34,339 nucleotides of DNA from a bacterium (GTDB lineage Bacteria; Patescibacteriota; Minisyncoccia; UBA6257; JAGOQP01). Within the stretch, counting starts at the first letter, position 1, and every line of letters starts with the position of its first letter. The stretch is taken from positions 1 through 34,339 of the forward strand of contig JAKAHY010000008.1 of assembly GCA_021814695.1 (NCBI GenBank). Reading direction: 5' to 3'. The position numbers and the translations under genes were made by a program. The notes under the pieces were generated by a model, which was not told the DNA's origin, did no database searches, and saw only the letters and a program-made list of their open reading frames with translations. This document shows, in pieces, positions 6,626 to 16,142 of the stretch.

Positions 6626-9600
6626 TATTTTTGGCCCCGGTAATCGCACTGGGGCTTTTTCTTGCCTGGCCGAAAATAAGCTTGGGATATGATACCGGAA
6701 CTCACGAGTTTTTGACCGATACAGCAATCCGACTTTATGACAAAAATTATCCCCAAAATAAAATAGATTCGGCTTTAAATTCATTTGTTTTGGATGGAAC
6801 AAGGAGAGAGGACGACCCTCCCCGGTGGATGAACCATTTTTATGACCCCGTTTATGAACGGGGACTTAGCCAGGATAATGCAATTGACCCTCTATATAAA
6901 CTTGGTAACTGGCAGGAATCAAAGCTTTGGGCGCAGGATGGGACAAACCAAAATAATATAAAATATTCTCCTATAATCGCGACAATACTTTCTTCAATTC
7001 AATCGGGAAAGATAGAAAAATTCTTTCCGACAGCTGATTTTACCTGGAACGAAGCTCTCCGTTATTGGATCCAGGGCGATAAGGAGATGGCAATGTTTAC
7101 CCTGGGCCACATTTTGCATTTAGTTCAGGATGTTTCAGTCCCGGACCATACCCGAAACGACCCCCATCCGGGAGATAGTCCTTATGAAAATTATTCGGCT
7201 CAATATACCCTTTCCAACCCCGATAACGATCTGTCTCAATCTGTATCCAAAAACCCCCTTGTTTCTCTTTCCGATTTAAATTCATATTTTGTTCAACTGG
7301 CAAATTATTCCAATAATAATTTCTACAGCAAAGACACTATAGGAATACAAAGCGGCTATTCTTCGCCTAGCTCAGAAGAGTATAATCCCGTAAATATTAA
7401 TGGTCAGATGGAATACTATGGTTTGAAAAAAGATAATTTAGGCAATGAATATCTATTGGTATTAAAAAAATCTCTCAATAATAATTTGGTAGTAACAAAT
7501 AATAACGATGTCATTATTGATGATGGAAAGATAGAGTATGACTACTGGAGACTCCTTTCTCCAAAAGCAGTTGAATACAGCGCCGGAGTAATAAATCTCT
7601 TTTTTCAAGACGTTGAAAAAAATAAAAATAATCCCGAATTTACACAAAAAGAAAAACCTTCTTTTTTGGGACAAGTTACCCAAACAGTTCAAAACGGATA
7701 CAATGCGGCGAAAAATTTTGTATTAGGAGTTTTTGGATCCGGACAATTTGAGCCGATAGCAGAAGTCAATGTTAACAACCCGGCCGATACCTCAAACGCC
7801 GACCAAAACACAAATCAGGGAAACAGTGCGATCACGTCGGAGAATCCACAACCAAACGGCCAAAATAATATCAGCGGAAATAAAACCGAAAAAACATACA
7901 AAGTAACCAGAGTGATTGACGGCGATACGATAGTTTTGGAAAACGGAACCGTTGTGCGCTATATCGGAATTGACGCTCCGGAACTTTCCGATACCGAAAG
8001 CAAAAGCGATTGCCTGGCAAAAGAGGCCCGGGAGAGAAACAAACAATTAGTGCTCAGTAAAGAAGTCCGGCTGGAATCTGGTCCGCAAAAAACCGATAAA
8101 TATGACCGAACTCTGGCCTATGTTTGGGTCCAGAATATAGACGCCAATGCCGTCCTTATAAAAGAAGGGTTCGCTTATGCCTATAATTTCAAAAATGCCC
8201 ATCCAAGAGAAGACGAGTTTGCCGAGCTCCAAGAAGAGGCCAAGAATGCAAAAGCTGGTATTTGGGGAGAATCCTGTGCCGCCTCGTCCACCAATAAAAG
8301 CAACAAAACATCAACCAGCACTCAAAGTGAGCCGCCCAAAACAACTGATCCCGCTAAACCCGTGGCATGTTTGTATTCAACAACTCAGCCCCCATCCCAT
8401 TCCGGAATTCAGATAAACGAAGTTGCTTGGATGGGTTCGGCAAATAGCGCCAGTGACGAGTGGATTGAGCTCAAAAATACCTCAAGCTCGGAAGTGAATC
8501 TTTCCGGATACTGGCTTATCGGCAGAGATAATCAGATAGAAATAAATTTAAGCAGCGGAAGCTCCACATCAATTGGGCCTTCGGCATTTTATTTGCTTGA
8601 GAGAAGCAACAATGAGTCCGTTCCCGGAGTCACGGCTGATATTATTTATTCGGGATCGCTAGGAAACTCAAATGAGGGGCTCAGATTATTTTCTCCAGGA
8701 TGTATCCTTGTCGATGAAGTTTTGGCATCATCCTCATGGCCAGCTGGAGATAATGCTACGAAAAAGACGATGGAAAGGGACCGACAAGGCTTTGGCTGGC
8801 ACTCATCGCTTGGAGCTGGTGGAACACCAAAACAAGAGAATTCAATTCCATCAGGAATCACTTGGACCGGGAGTGGCGGTGGATACACGTCCCAAACTAA
8901 TTCTGCGGCGTTATCTACCGCCTCTTCGTCTGATACCACTCCACAATTCTTTCCCGTTGCAATCAATGAAATAATGTATAACCCGGAAGGTACCGACACA
9001 AACCGAGAATGGATAGAAATCCTAAACACCGCATCAACATCTGTAGATATTTCCGAATGGAGACTTTTTGAGAATGACACCGCTCATAGACTAAATTTAA
9101 TCTCGGGAAATTTTGTGTTGCAACCCGGAGAATTTGCCATAATTGCCGATGATGGAGATCAGTTTAAAATTGATTATCCTTTTTTTTCGGGAAATCTATT
9201 TGATAGTTCATTCTCATTAAATAATGAAGGTGAGGTAATTTCTTTAAAAAACGGGGATCTGAAAATTGACGAAATTTCATACTCGCCTTCCGGCGGCGCC
9301 GATGGTAACGGAAAATCGCTTCAGAAATTTTCCGATAACTGGGAAGAGTCACTGCCCACTCCCGGAAAAGAAAATTTAATTGATGCCTCAACCGACCGCT
9401 TTTCACATGCCCCATCACATTTATTAATAAGCGAAATTCAGGTTGATGGCGAAGGTCCGGATGATGAATTTGTTGAAATTTATAACCCAACACTAAATCC
9501 CATTTCGCTTTCGGATTATTCGATCCAGTATATTAGCGGCAAAGCTACAACAACAAAGAATGTTTATAAAAAAATAATTGATGCTCCATTAACCGTCGCT

Positions 9601-11679
9601 CCTTTTGGTTTTGCTCTTTTTGCAAATAAAGCTGGAATTTTCTCTCAAAATTCAGATGTAAATTATTCATTTTCTCTATCCGGAGAATCCTCCGGTGGTA
9701 TAATTTTGCTTTCAAATTCTTCCGGAACAATAGAATCGCTGAATCAGAATGAAATAGTCGATTTAGTTGCATATGGAAACACGGAAATGCCCGGAATTAC
9801 TAAAGCTATAAAACCGGAAAATAACCAAAGCATCGAGCGTAAGGCATTAAGTAATGACTACTGCACCTCTTCTCAAAATAAAGGAGAGTTTCTGGGAAAT
9901 GCCTGCGACACAAATGATAACGAATACGACTTTGAATTACGTTTAAATCCCCGCAGACAAGGACTATCCAACCTTGCTGAACCCAGAACAGCTCCAAATC
10001 CGGCTCAAAACCTTTCTATTTCATATGCTCCTGGATCAACTAATATTTCAGCCTCATGGCAGGCTCCAGCCGAAAATGGCGCCTTTGGACCATTCACCTA
10101 CAAAATAATTGATTCCGATACCGATACTGTATTAGCAACAACTACCGCGCTCACAAATGAAACTTTAATTGATGAAGTCGGGAGAGATTATGCTATTGCA
10201 CTGACAGCTGCCGACAAAGAAGGATTGGAATCGCTGACAGCCACCAGCTCAATAACAGTCCCTAGTTACATAAAATCACTGAGTATATTCAAAAATCCCC
10301 AAAGTTCAAACGATTACGTATTGGAAGGAAGTTATGATCAGCTACCACTGATTTCCAATCCGAATGCAAACGGAGATATCCTCGTATTTTTTATAAACAA
10401 AGATGCCCCAAAAGAACCCAGCCTTGCGGGAGGCTATCCTTCAGGAGAATCTAGAGACGGACTGATTCAAGCCGACTATCGCCATTGTTCCGGAATTTCC
10501 GGAAGCCGTGATTTTTTGGCATTAACACAAAATCCTTGTCCCCAGGGAGGAATGATGACCGAAGCGCTACCGCAAGAGTATCTGGAGGATAAAATATTTT
10601 CCCTAAAAATTTCTCCGGAGAGCTCTTTAGTCTCATCGGATTATTTCACGATAGCATTCTATACGTTTGAACATTCCAATTTGTGGAGTGGAGGAACCGA
10701 TATTTACCGGATAGCGGCGGTCGATAAAACAAAATATTATTTTAGCGATATTACTCCTACACACTCATCTCCGATTCAAATCCAAAATTTTACTGCCGAA
10801 CTTCACGAACAGGATTCGACAAACAATTCCTATGCTCTGCTTAAATGGGATGACACGACCGATGCCGACAGCATCGATAAGTCTCTAATGTACGAATACA
10901 ATATTTCAAAAAATAATACCTCGCTAGATGACAGCGGGTGGATAGAAATTAAAAGAGAACTCGCTCAAACATCCGATGGACAAGGAGGGGTGACAACAAC
11001 TCAGATCGGACCGCAAATCCCCTTGCTGGAATCCGGCAATTACACTTTTTATCTGCGTGCTAAAGACGAGCTGGGACTCACATCGACGTCTTCAACTTCA
11101 ACCGTAGAAATTATTATTCCTAGTTTTATTACCGGAATTCAAGATGAGACTTGCAACTACTGTAACACAACAAATTTTGCCACCATTCAGGGATCGGCAA
11201 ATCCTTATATGGCAGGCCAAGTATTCACCCTGCAATCTCCAACTAAAATAAGCGAAATTCAGATAGAGCTTCACAACTTCGCTGCGCCAAGCGATATGAA
11301 TATCCCGCCATCAAACTTTGACGCAAAAATATCCATCAATTCCATGGACGACTCAAGTGATCCCAATGTTGGACTTCAGGAGATATTTTCAACAAACGTC
11401 ACAAATCTTCCGGCGCTGACGTTTCCAAACAAAAACTATACAACCGTCAAAATTCCGTCTCCAGTAAATCTGCAACCGGGAACTTATTTTATAAAATTAG
11501 AAACAATTGGAGGCTCCCTAAGTCATCCCTCACAAGGAATTGCTTTTTCAACGGTGGGATCGGACAAATATTCACAAGGACGGGCATATTTTGTCTATTC
11601 TACGGCCGAATATCCGCCTTCTTTATGGTCCCCGGTAGAGCTAAATATGTATTTCCGAATATTTGGCGCCAGTCAGTGA
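6604..11679 (+). CDS. Giant secreted multidomain protein: zinc-dependent phospholipase C/S1-P1-like, thermonuclease (SNase), three lamin-tail (LTD) domains, fibronectin-like region
   Basis: 1691 aa. Signal/TM; GYDTGTHEFLTDTAIRLYD..ILHLVQDVSVPDHTRND (PLC-like His/Asp pattern); YKVTRVIDGDTIVLENGTVVRYIGIDAPELSD..DKYDRTLAYVWV..YAYNF..ELQEEAKNAKAGIWGE (SNase). LTD motifs: IQINEVAWMGSANSASDEWIELKN, VAINEIMYNPEGTDTNREWIEILN, LLISEIQVDGEGPDDEFVEIYN. Confidence 0.85.
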   Translation: MENRKFVIFLAPVIALGLFLAWPKISLGYDTGTHEFLTDTAIRLYDKNYPQNKIDSALNSFVLDGTRREDDPPRWMNHFYDPVYERGLSQDNAIDPLYKLGNWQESKLWAQDGTNQNNIKYSPIIATILSSIQSGKIEKFFPTADFTWNEALRYWIQGDKEMAMFTLGHILHLVQDVSVPDHTRNDPHPGDSPYENYSAQYTLSNPDNDLSQSVSKNPLVSLSDLNSYFVQLANYSNNNFYSKDTIGIQSGYSSPSSEEYNPVNINGQMEYYGLKKDNLGNEYLLVLKKSLNNNLVVTNNNDVIIDDGKIEYDYWRLLSPKAVEYSAGVINLFFQDVEKNKNNPEFTQKEKPSFLGQVTQTVQNGYNAAKNFVLGVFGSGQFEPIAEVNVNNPADTSNADQNTNQGNSAITSENPQPNGQNNISGNKTEKTYKVTRVIDGDTIVLENGTVVRYIGIDAPELSDTESKSDCLAKEARERNKQLVLSKEVRLESGPQKTDKYDRTLAYVWVQNIDANAVLIKEGFAYAYNFKNAHPREDEFAELQEEAKNAKAGIWGESCAASSTNKSNKTSTSTQSEPPKTTDPAKPVACLYSTTQPPSHSGIQINEVAWMGSANSASDEWIELKNTSSSEVNLSGYWLIGRDNQIEINLSSGSSTSIGPSAFYLLERSNNESVPGVTADIIYSGSLGNSNEGLRLFSPGCILVDEVLASSSWPAGDNATKKTMERDRQGFGWHSSLGAGGTPKQENSIPSGITWTGSGGGYTSQTNSAALSTASSSDTTPQFFPVAINEIMYNPEGTDTNREWIEILNTASTSVDISEWRLFENDTAHRLNLISGNFVLQPGEFAIIADDGDQFKIDYPFFSGNLFDSSFSLNNEGEVISLKNGDLKIDEISYSPSGGADGNGKSLQKFSDNWEESLPTPGKENLIDASTDRFSHAPSHLLISEIQVDGEGPDDEFVEIYNPTLNPISLSDYSIQYISGKATTTKNVYKKIIDAPLTVAPFGFALFANKAGIFSQNSDVNYSFSLSGESSGGIILLSNSSGTIESLNQNEIVDLVAYGNTEMPGITKAIKPENNQSIERKALSNDYCTSSQNKGEFLGNACDTNDNEYDFELRLNPRRQGLSNLAEPRTAPNPAQNLSISYAPGSTNISASWQAPAENGAFGPFTYKIIDSDTDTVLATTTALTNETLIDEVGRDYAIALTAADKEGLESLTATSSITVPSYIKSLSIFKNPQSSNDYVLEGSYDQLPLISNPNANGDILVFFINKDAPKEPSLAGGYPSGESRDGLIQADYRHCSGISGSRDFLALTQNPCPQGGMMTEALPQEYLEDKIFSLKISPESSLVSSDYFTIAFYTFEHSNLWSGGTDIYRIAAVDKTKYYFSDITPTHSSPIQIQNFTAELHEQDSTNNSYALLKWDDTTDADSIDKSLMYEYNISKNNTSLDDSGWIEIKRELAQTSDGQGGVTTTQIGPQIPLLESGNYTFYLRAKDELGLTSTSSTSTVEIIIPSFITGIQDETCNYCNTTNFATIQGSANPYMAGQVFTLQSPTKISEIQIELHNFAAPSDMNIPPSNFDAKISINSMDDSSDPNVGLQEIFSTNVTNLPALTFPNKNYTTVKIPSPVNLQPGTYFIKLETIGGSLSHPSQGIAFSTVGSDKYSQGRAYFVYSTAEYPPSLWSPVELNMYFRIFGASQ

Positions 11680-11698
11680 TTAAAAAGCTGACTTATCT

Positions 11699-11738
11699 AT
11701 GTCCAGGTTATTTCACGATCGTGAAATAACCTGGACAT
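11699..11738. repeat. Long perfect palindrome copy 2 (40 bp)
   Basis: ATGTCCAGGTTATTTCACGATCGTGAAATAACCTGGACAT; identical 38-bp core to copies 1 and 3. Confidence 0.97.
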
Positions 11739-11805
11739 GACTAGAAATTAATTAAGATACTAAAAGTCGATAAATTATCATTAAAAATTAATCACTTGGA
11801 TAAAA

Positions 11806-12396
11806 ATGAAGAGAAAAAGAAACCATAAATATCTGCTACTCGAGGCTCTTTCGGAAGCAGCAGGAGAGACAATGGATTTTGCTACAGCTTTTATTTGTGC
11901 TGGGTATGGAGCATCGATGAGAAATTTGGAAATTACCAGAGATAAAATCAGCAGTAAAAATTTTAAATTAAAACAAGAACAAGAAAAAACCAGGGCTTCA
12001 AAAAAATGCCTTTATGAGCTGGTAGCTGATATGAAAAAAGATGGTCTTATCGAAAAGAACGGGTTAGGTAGAAAAAAATTGATCACATTAACACGGACTG
12101 GAAAAGAAAAAGTAAATAACGGCGACATCAAAAAACCAAGCACTTCTTACACGAAAGAAGTCAGTAAAGAGCCAATTATTTTTGTATTTGATATTCCGGA
12201 AAAAGAGAGGAAAAAGAGGGATTGGCTCAGAAGATCGTTGAATCATTTAGGATTTCATATGATCCAAAAAAGTGTCTGGATTGGATCCGTTAGATTACCG
12301 AAGGTTTTTCTTAGTGATTTGAGCGAACAAAATTTAATATCATATGTTGAAATTCTCTCGATTAATAAATCCGGGACTATCAAAAACGTATTGTAG
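11806..12396 (+). CDS. PaaX-like regulator with wHTH and Cas2-like ferredoxin-fold C-terminal domain
   Basis: 196 aa. HTH-like LYELVADMKKDGLIEKNGLGRKKLITLTRTGKEKV followed by EPIIFVFDIPEKERKKRDWLRRSLNHLGFHMIQKSVWIGS, a PaaX-C/Cas2-like core. Confidence 0.7.
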   Translation: MKRKRNHKYLLLEALSEAAGETMDFATAFICAGYGASMRNLEITRDKISSKNFKLKQEQEKTRASKKCLYELVADMKKDGLIEKNGLGRKKLITLTRTGKEKVNNGDIKKPSTSYTKEVSKEPIIFVFDIPEKERKKRDWLRRSLNHLGFHMIQKSVWIGSVRLPKVFLSDLSEQNLISYVEILSINKSGTIKNVL

Positions 12397-12418
12397 TTAG
12401 ATTTATTTATAGAAGTCT

Positions 12419-12460
12419 TTTGTCCAGGTTATTTCACGATCGTGAAATAACCTGGACAAA
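12419..12460. repeat. Long perfect palindrome copy 3 (42 bp)
   Basis: TTTGTCCAGGTTATTTCACGATCGTGAAATAACCTGGACAAA; identical to copy 1. Confidence 0.97.
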
Positions 12461-12493
12461 CATTTTTCTGCCTTTTTCAGACAAGCCCGTTTC

Positions 12494-12535
12494 AGACAAA
12501 CCCGCGCATTTGCGCGGGTTTGTTGTCTCTTTTTC
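12494..12535 (+). terminator. Strong hairpin terminator between convergent genes
   Basis: AGACAAACCCGCGCA-ttt-GCGCGGGTTTGTTGTCT followed by CTTTTTC; between the 12396 (+) and 12569 (-) stops. Confidence 0.8.
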
Positions 12536-12568
12536 AATTCCTTTTCGATTACTTTTTGTCGATTATGT

Positions 12569-13096
12569 TTATTCCTTTTTGCCTTTCTCGTGCTTCAAAG
12601 ACTTTATCAGCTTGACGGTAAAGACGACAATCAGAACCAGGATAGCAATAGGAATCGCCAGACAAAATATTCCGAAGATTGCCGCAATTATTCCGAAGAA
12701 CCAAATCCAGCCGGACAGGTGCCCGTCCCTCCACATCGGATTTTGGGCACTTATAAACCAATTTCCGAAATCTCCCTTGTTCCAACTGGTGCTTGTTCCA
12801 TACCCGTAATAGCCCATCATCGGCATTTCCCAATTTCCCTGATCCTTGGACCAAGCTCTGCCCATTACATCCCTCATTTGGTTGAAGAAGGAGTCGCCTC
12901 CTATCTGGCGCATATTTTGGACATATTGTTCGTAATTTGGGCCCATCATACTTTGCATCCACTGATCACCGATAGCGCCGTAGTCGGTTGAGGTGGCGGT
13001 GGTTCCGACATAACCCCAATTACCCATCATTTGAGCCGAAACAAGCATCGGCAAGGCCAACATAACCAATCCACTGATAATAAATAATTTTTTCAT
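12569..13096 (-). CDS. Small Met-rich secreted/membrane protein, possibly copper-related (next to copA)
   Basis: 175 aa. Signal peptide MKKLFIISGLVMLALPMLVSAQMMGNWG, repeated MM/MxxM motifs (QMM, QSMMGPN, PMMGYYGYG), C-terminal TM helix. Confidence 0.65.
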   Translation of the reverse strand: MKKLFIISGLVMLALPMLVSAQMMGNWGYVGTTATSTDYGAIGDQWMQSMMGPNYEQYVQNMRQIGGDSFFNQMRDVMGRAWSKDQGNWEMPMMGYYGYGTSTSWNKGDFGNWFISAQNPMWRDGHLSGWIWFFGIIAAIFGIFCLAIPIAILVLIVVFTVKLIKSLKHEKGKKE

Positions 13097-13131
13097 AATT
13101 TTTATAATTGATAGTTACTAATAATTCGACC

Positions 13132-15405
13132 CTATAATTGTACTCTTTTTAACCGCAAAGAGTTAAGGACAACCGAAAGCGAAGAAAATGCCATCGCTCC
13201 GCCGGCCAGAATAGGATTGAGCAGGATTCCAAACACCGGAAACAGAACTCCGGCAGCCACCGGAATCAAAATTATGTTATAAGCATAAGCCCAAAAAAGA
13301 TTTTGCTTGATGTTGGATAATGTTTTCCGGGAAAGCATAATGGATTTATAAATTCCCGCCGGATCTCCTGAGGCAAGAGTAATTCCGGCCGATTCAATGG
13401 CAATATCGGTTCCGGTACCGATGGCGATTCCGACATCCGCCTGAGTTAATGCCGGAGCATCATTGATTCCGTCTCCCACCATCGCCACGATTGCGCCTTT
13501 TTGCTGCAGTTCTTTTATTTTTAAAGATTTTTGCTCGGGAAGAACGCCGGCTAAAATATTTTCAATACCGACGTCTTTGGCGATATATTTGGCGGTTTTT
13601 TCGTTGTCGCCGGTTATCATCCAGACATCAAGACCCATATCTTTGAGCCGAGAAATAGCCTCTTTGGCTCCTTTTTTGATGGTATCGGCAATTCCGATAA
13701 TTCCTTTAGGACCGCTTCCATCGGCCAGGATAAGCGCGGTTTTTCCGCCCTCCTCAAGACCGATAAATATCTTTTCTATATCGTCCAAACCGATATTGGC
13801 GTCCGAAATAAGTTTTTTGTTTCCGAAATAATATTTTTTTCCTCCGACGGTTCCGAAAATTCCCTTACCCGGGACGGTTTGAAAATCATTTACCATCACG
13901 GACTTGATCCCCAACGATTCGGCTTTTCTTACTACCGCCAAATCAAGAGGGTGGTTCGTATTTTTCCCAAGGCTGGCGGCAATCTGCAAAACAAATTCCG
14001 GACCGGAAGATAGGTGAGGGACGATGTCCGTAACTACCGGTTGGCCGCTGGTGATAGTTCCGGTTTTATCCAAGACAACCACATTTGTTTTACCGGCAAC
14101 CTCAAGCGCCTGGGCATTTCTGATAATAATTCCTTTTTCGGCTCCTTTACCGGTACCGGTTATGACTGCAATCGGAGTTGCCAAACCTAATGCGCAAGGA
14201 CAGGCAACAACAAGTACCGCCACCATATTTACAATAGAATACGAAAGTCTGGGTCTGGGACCGAAAAACATCCATATAACAAATGTCGCGACGGCAATGG
14301 CAATCACTATGGGAACGAATACTCCGGTAATTTTGTCGGCTAAGCGCTGGATCGGGGCTTTCGATGCTTGAGCTTCTTCAACAACTTTTACTATCCTAGC
14401 CAAAAAAGTTTCGTTTCCGATTTTTACCGCTTTCATCTTAAAAAGTCCGCTCACGTTGATTGTCGCGCCGATAACCTTATCACCCTCTTTCTTATCCAGA
14501 GGCAGGGATTCGCCGCTAATCATAGACTCATCCAACGACGCGCTTCCTTCAATAATAATTCCATCAACCGGAACTTTTTCCCCTTGTTTGACCAAAAGCA
14601 CATCACCCACCTTAACCATAGCAATATCCATATCATGGACATTACCTTTGTCATCAACGTGATGAGCGGTTTTTGCCTGGAGCTTGAGTAATTTTTTTAT
14701 CGCTTTGGATGCCGAGCCTTTAGCTCTGGCCTCAAGATACTTTCCCAAAATAATAAGCGTAATAACGACAACAGCGGCATCAAAATATGGGCTAAATTGC
14801 GCAAGTAAAGACACGCTGAATTGAGGTACCAAACGCATAATCACAATCACCACACTGAAGAAAAAAGCCGCCCCCGTTCCAAGAGCCACCAAGCTATCCA
14901 TTCCGGGGCGCATATTTTTAAATTCAAAATACATTCCCCGCCAAAACTGCTTACCTACCCAAAACTCCACCGGTATCGCCAGCAAAAGCATTATAATCAA
15001 TGAAAGTTGCGAAGGGATAAATGCAGCTGTCCGGCCACCAAAACTCAAAAATAAAACGACGACAGACACTACCGCACCGATTATAAATTTTTTCTTGAGC
15101 AAAGATATCTGGCCCTCGCTTTCCATTTTGGCATGATCGTGTCCGGAATGTTCGCCATGATTCATCTCCATTCCATAGCTCATATGCTCATCACTTTTTT
15201 CTTCATCCAGAAAATAACCGACATCTTCAACTGTTTTTTTAACATCCTCTTTAGTAACCGTCCCATCGTGTTCAAGAAATACTTTTCCTGCGGCATAACT
15301 AACTTTTGCATCTTTAACGCCCTCAATATTCTTTAAGGCTTTTTCGATAGACGTAGCGCACGAAACGCAATCCATTCCCTTAACTAAATAGGTTTCTTTG
15401 GACAT
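13132..15405 (-). CDS. copA: Copper-translocating P1B-type ATPase with N-terminal heavy-metal-binding domain
   Basis: HMA GMDCVSCATSIEKAL; His/Met-rich linker MSYGMEMNHGEHSGHDHAKM; CPC (ACPCALG); DKTGTIT; TGDN; GDGINDAPALTQADVGIAIG. Confidence 0.93.
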   Translation of the reverse strand: MSKETYLVKGMDCVSCATSIEKALKNIEGVKDAKVSYAAGKVFLEHDGTVTKEDVKKTVEDVGYFLDEEKSDEHMSYGMEMNHGEHSGHDHAKMESEGQISLLKKKFIIGAVVSVVVLFLSFGGRTAAFIPSQLSLIIMLLLAIPVEFWVGKQFWRGMYFEFKNMRPGMDSLVALGTGAAFFFSVVIVIMRLVPQFSVSLLAQFSPYFDAAVVVITLIILGKYLEARAKGSASKAIKKLLKLQAKTAHHVDDKGNVHDMDIAMVKVGDVLLVKQGEKVPVDGIIIEGSASLDESMISGESLPLDKKEGDKVIGATINVSGLFKMKAVKIGNETFLARIVKVVEEAQASKAPIQRLADKITGVFVPIVIAIAVATFVIWMFFGPRPRLSYSIVNMVAVLVVACPCALGLATPIAVITGTGKGAEKGIIIRNAQALEVAGKTNVVVLDKTGTITSGQPVVTDIVPHLSSGPEFVLQIAASLGKNTNHPLDLAVVRKAESLGIKSVMVNDFQTVPGKGIFGTVGGKKYYFGNKKLISDANIGLDDIEKIFIGLEEGGKTALILADGSGPKGIIGIADTIKKGAKEAISRLKDMGLDVWMITGDNEKTAKYIAKDVGIENILAGVLPEQKSLKIKELQQKGAIVAMVGDGINDAPALTQADVGIAIGTGTDIAIESAGITLASGDPAGIYKSIMLSRKTLSNIKQNLFWAYAYNIILIPVAAGVLFPVFGILLNPILAGGAMAFSSLSVVLNSLRLKRVQL

Positions 15406-15451
15406 ATGATCATTATATATCGTTATACTATTATATCCCTAAAAACAAAGA

Positions 15452-15473
15452 TGACCCCAAAAAACTGGGGTCA
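15452..15473 (-). terminator. Hairpin terminator after the metG-tatD-HAD operon
   Basis: TGACCCC-AAAAAACT-GGGGTCA just past the HAD stop at 15480. Confidence 0.5.
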
Positions 15474-15479
15474 GATATC

Positions 15480-16142
15480 TCACAAAAATTTATCAGACTC
15501 CAAAAAATCTGAGATTTCTATAAAACTACCGAACGTCTTTTTTGCCCCGGAGCTTAAGAGCCGCTTGGAATCATATGAAGTGGTTATGCCGATAGGATAA
15601 GCTCCGGCGCTTTTAGCGGAAGCGATACCGCTTTCAGAATCTTCGATTACCGCACAACTGCCTATGGGAACACCTATGGATTGGGCCGCTTTTAAATAGG
15701 GCTCCGGATCCGGTTTTCCGTTTTTTACGTCATCTCCGGTAATAACGGAATCAAAATATTTATCCAGACCGAACATATCAAACATTAATTCCTGAATCAC
15801 CCGCTTACTGGAGGTAACCAGCGCCGCTTTGGATACCCGCGGACGCATCCACTCCAAGAATTGGGCCGACCCCGGTATTAATACGGCCTCTTTAGAAGCG
15901 AGTGCCAGATAATTTTCGGTTTTATGGCTTATGAGATATTCGATATCGAGAGGCGCTTTAGAATAATTGGAAACAATATATTCAAAAATAGTACGGGTAG
16001 TTTTCCCGCGAAAATAATCCCACTCGCTTAATGGCACGGAGAGATTGTTGGCGGCGCAGGTGGCCAGTTCCGCCTTGGAGTGGAGATGTTCGGTATCGAC
16101 GATAACTCCATCCATATCAAAAAGAATCGCTTTAAACTTCAT
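15480..16142 (-). CDS. HAD-superfamily hydrolase, beta-phosphoglucomutase-like
   Basis: FDMDGVIVDTEHLH (motif I), LVTSSKR, GKPDPEPYLKAAQSIGV, VIEDSESGIASAKSAG. Confidence 0.88.
   Translation of the reverse strand: MKFKAILFDMDGVIVDTEHLHSKAELATCAANNLSVPLSEWDYFRGKTTRTIFEYIVSNYSKAPLDIEYLISHKTENYLALASKEAVLIPGSAQFLEWMRPRVSKAALVTSSKRVIQELMFDMFGLDKYFDSVITGDDVKNGKPDPEPYLKAAQSIGVPIGSCAVIEDSESGIASAKSAGAYPIGITTSYDSKRLLSSGAKKTFGSFIEISDFLESDKFL

Noticed and set aside
11806-12396. CRISPR-Cas locus suggested by the Cas2-like domain
   Set aside because: No repeat-spacer array and no other cas genes; the wHTH-plus-ferredoxin layout fits PaaX-like regulators better.
12420-12991. Plus-strand ORFs 12420-12809 and 12590-12991
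   Set aside because: The first starts in the palindrome and runs through a terminator; both lie antisense to the Met-rich protein gene (12569-13096).
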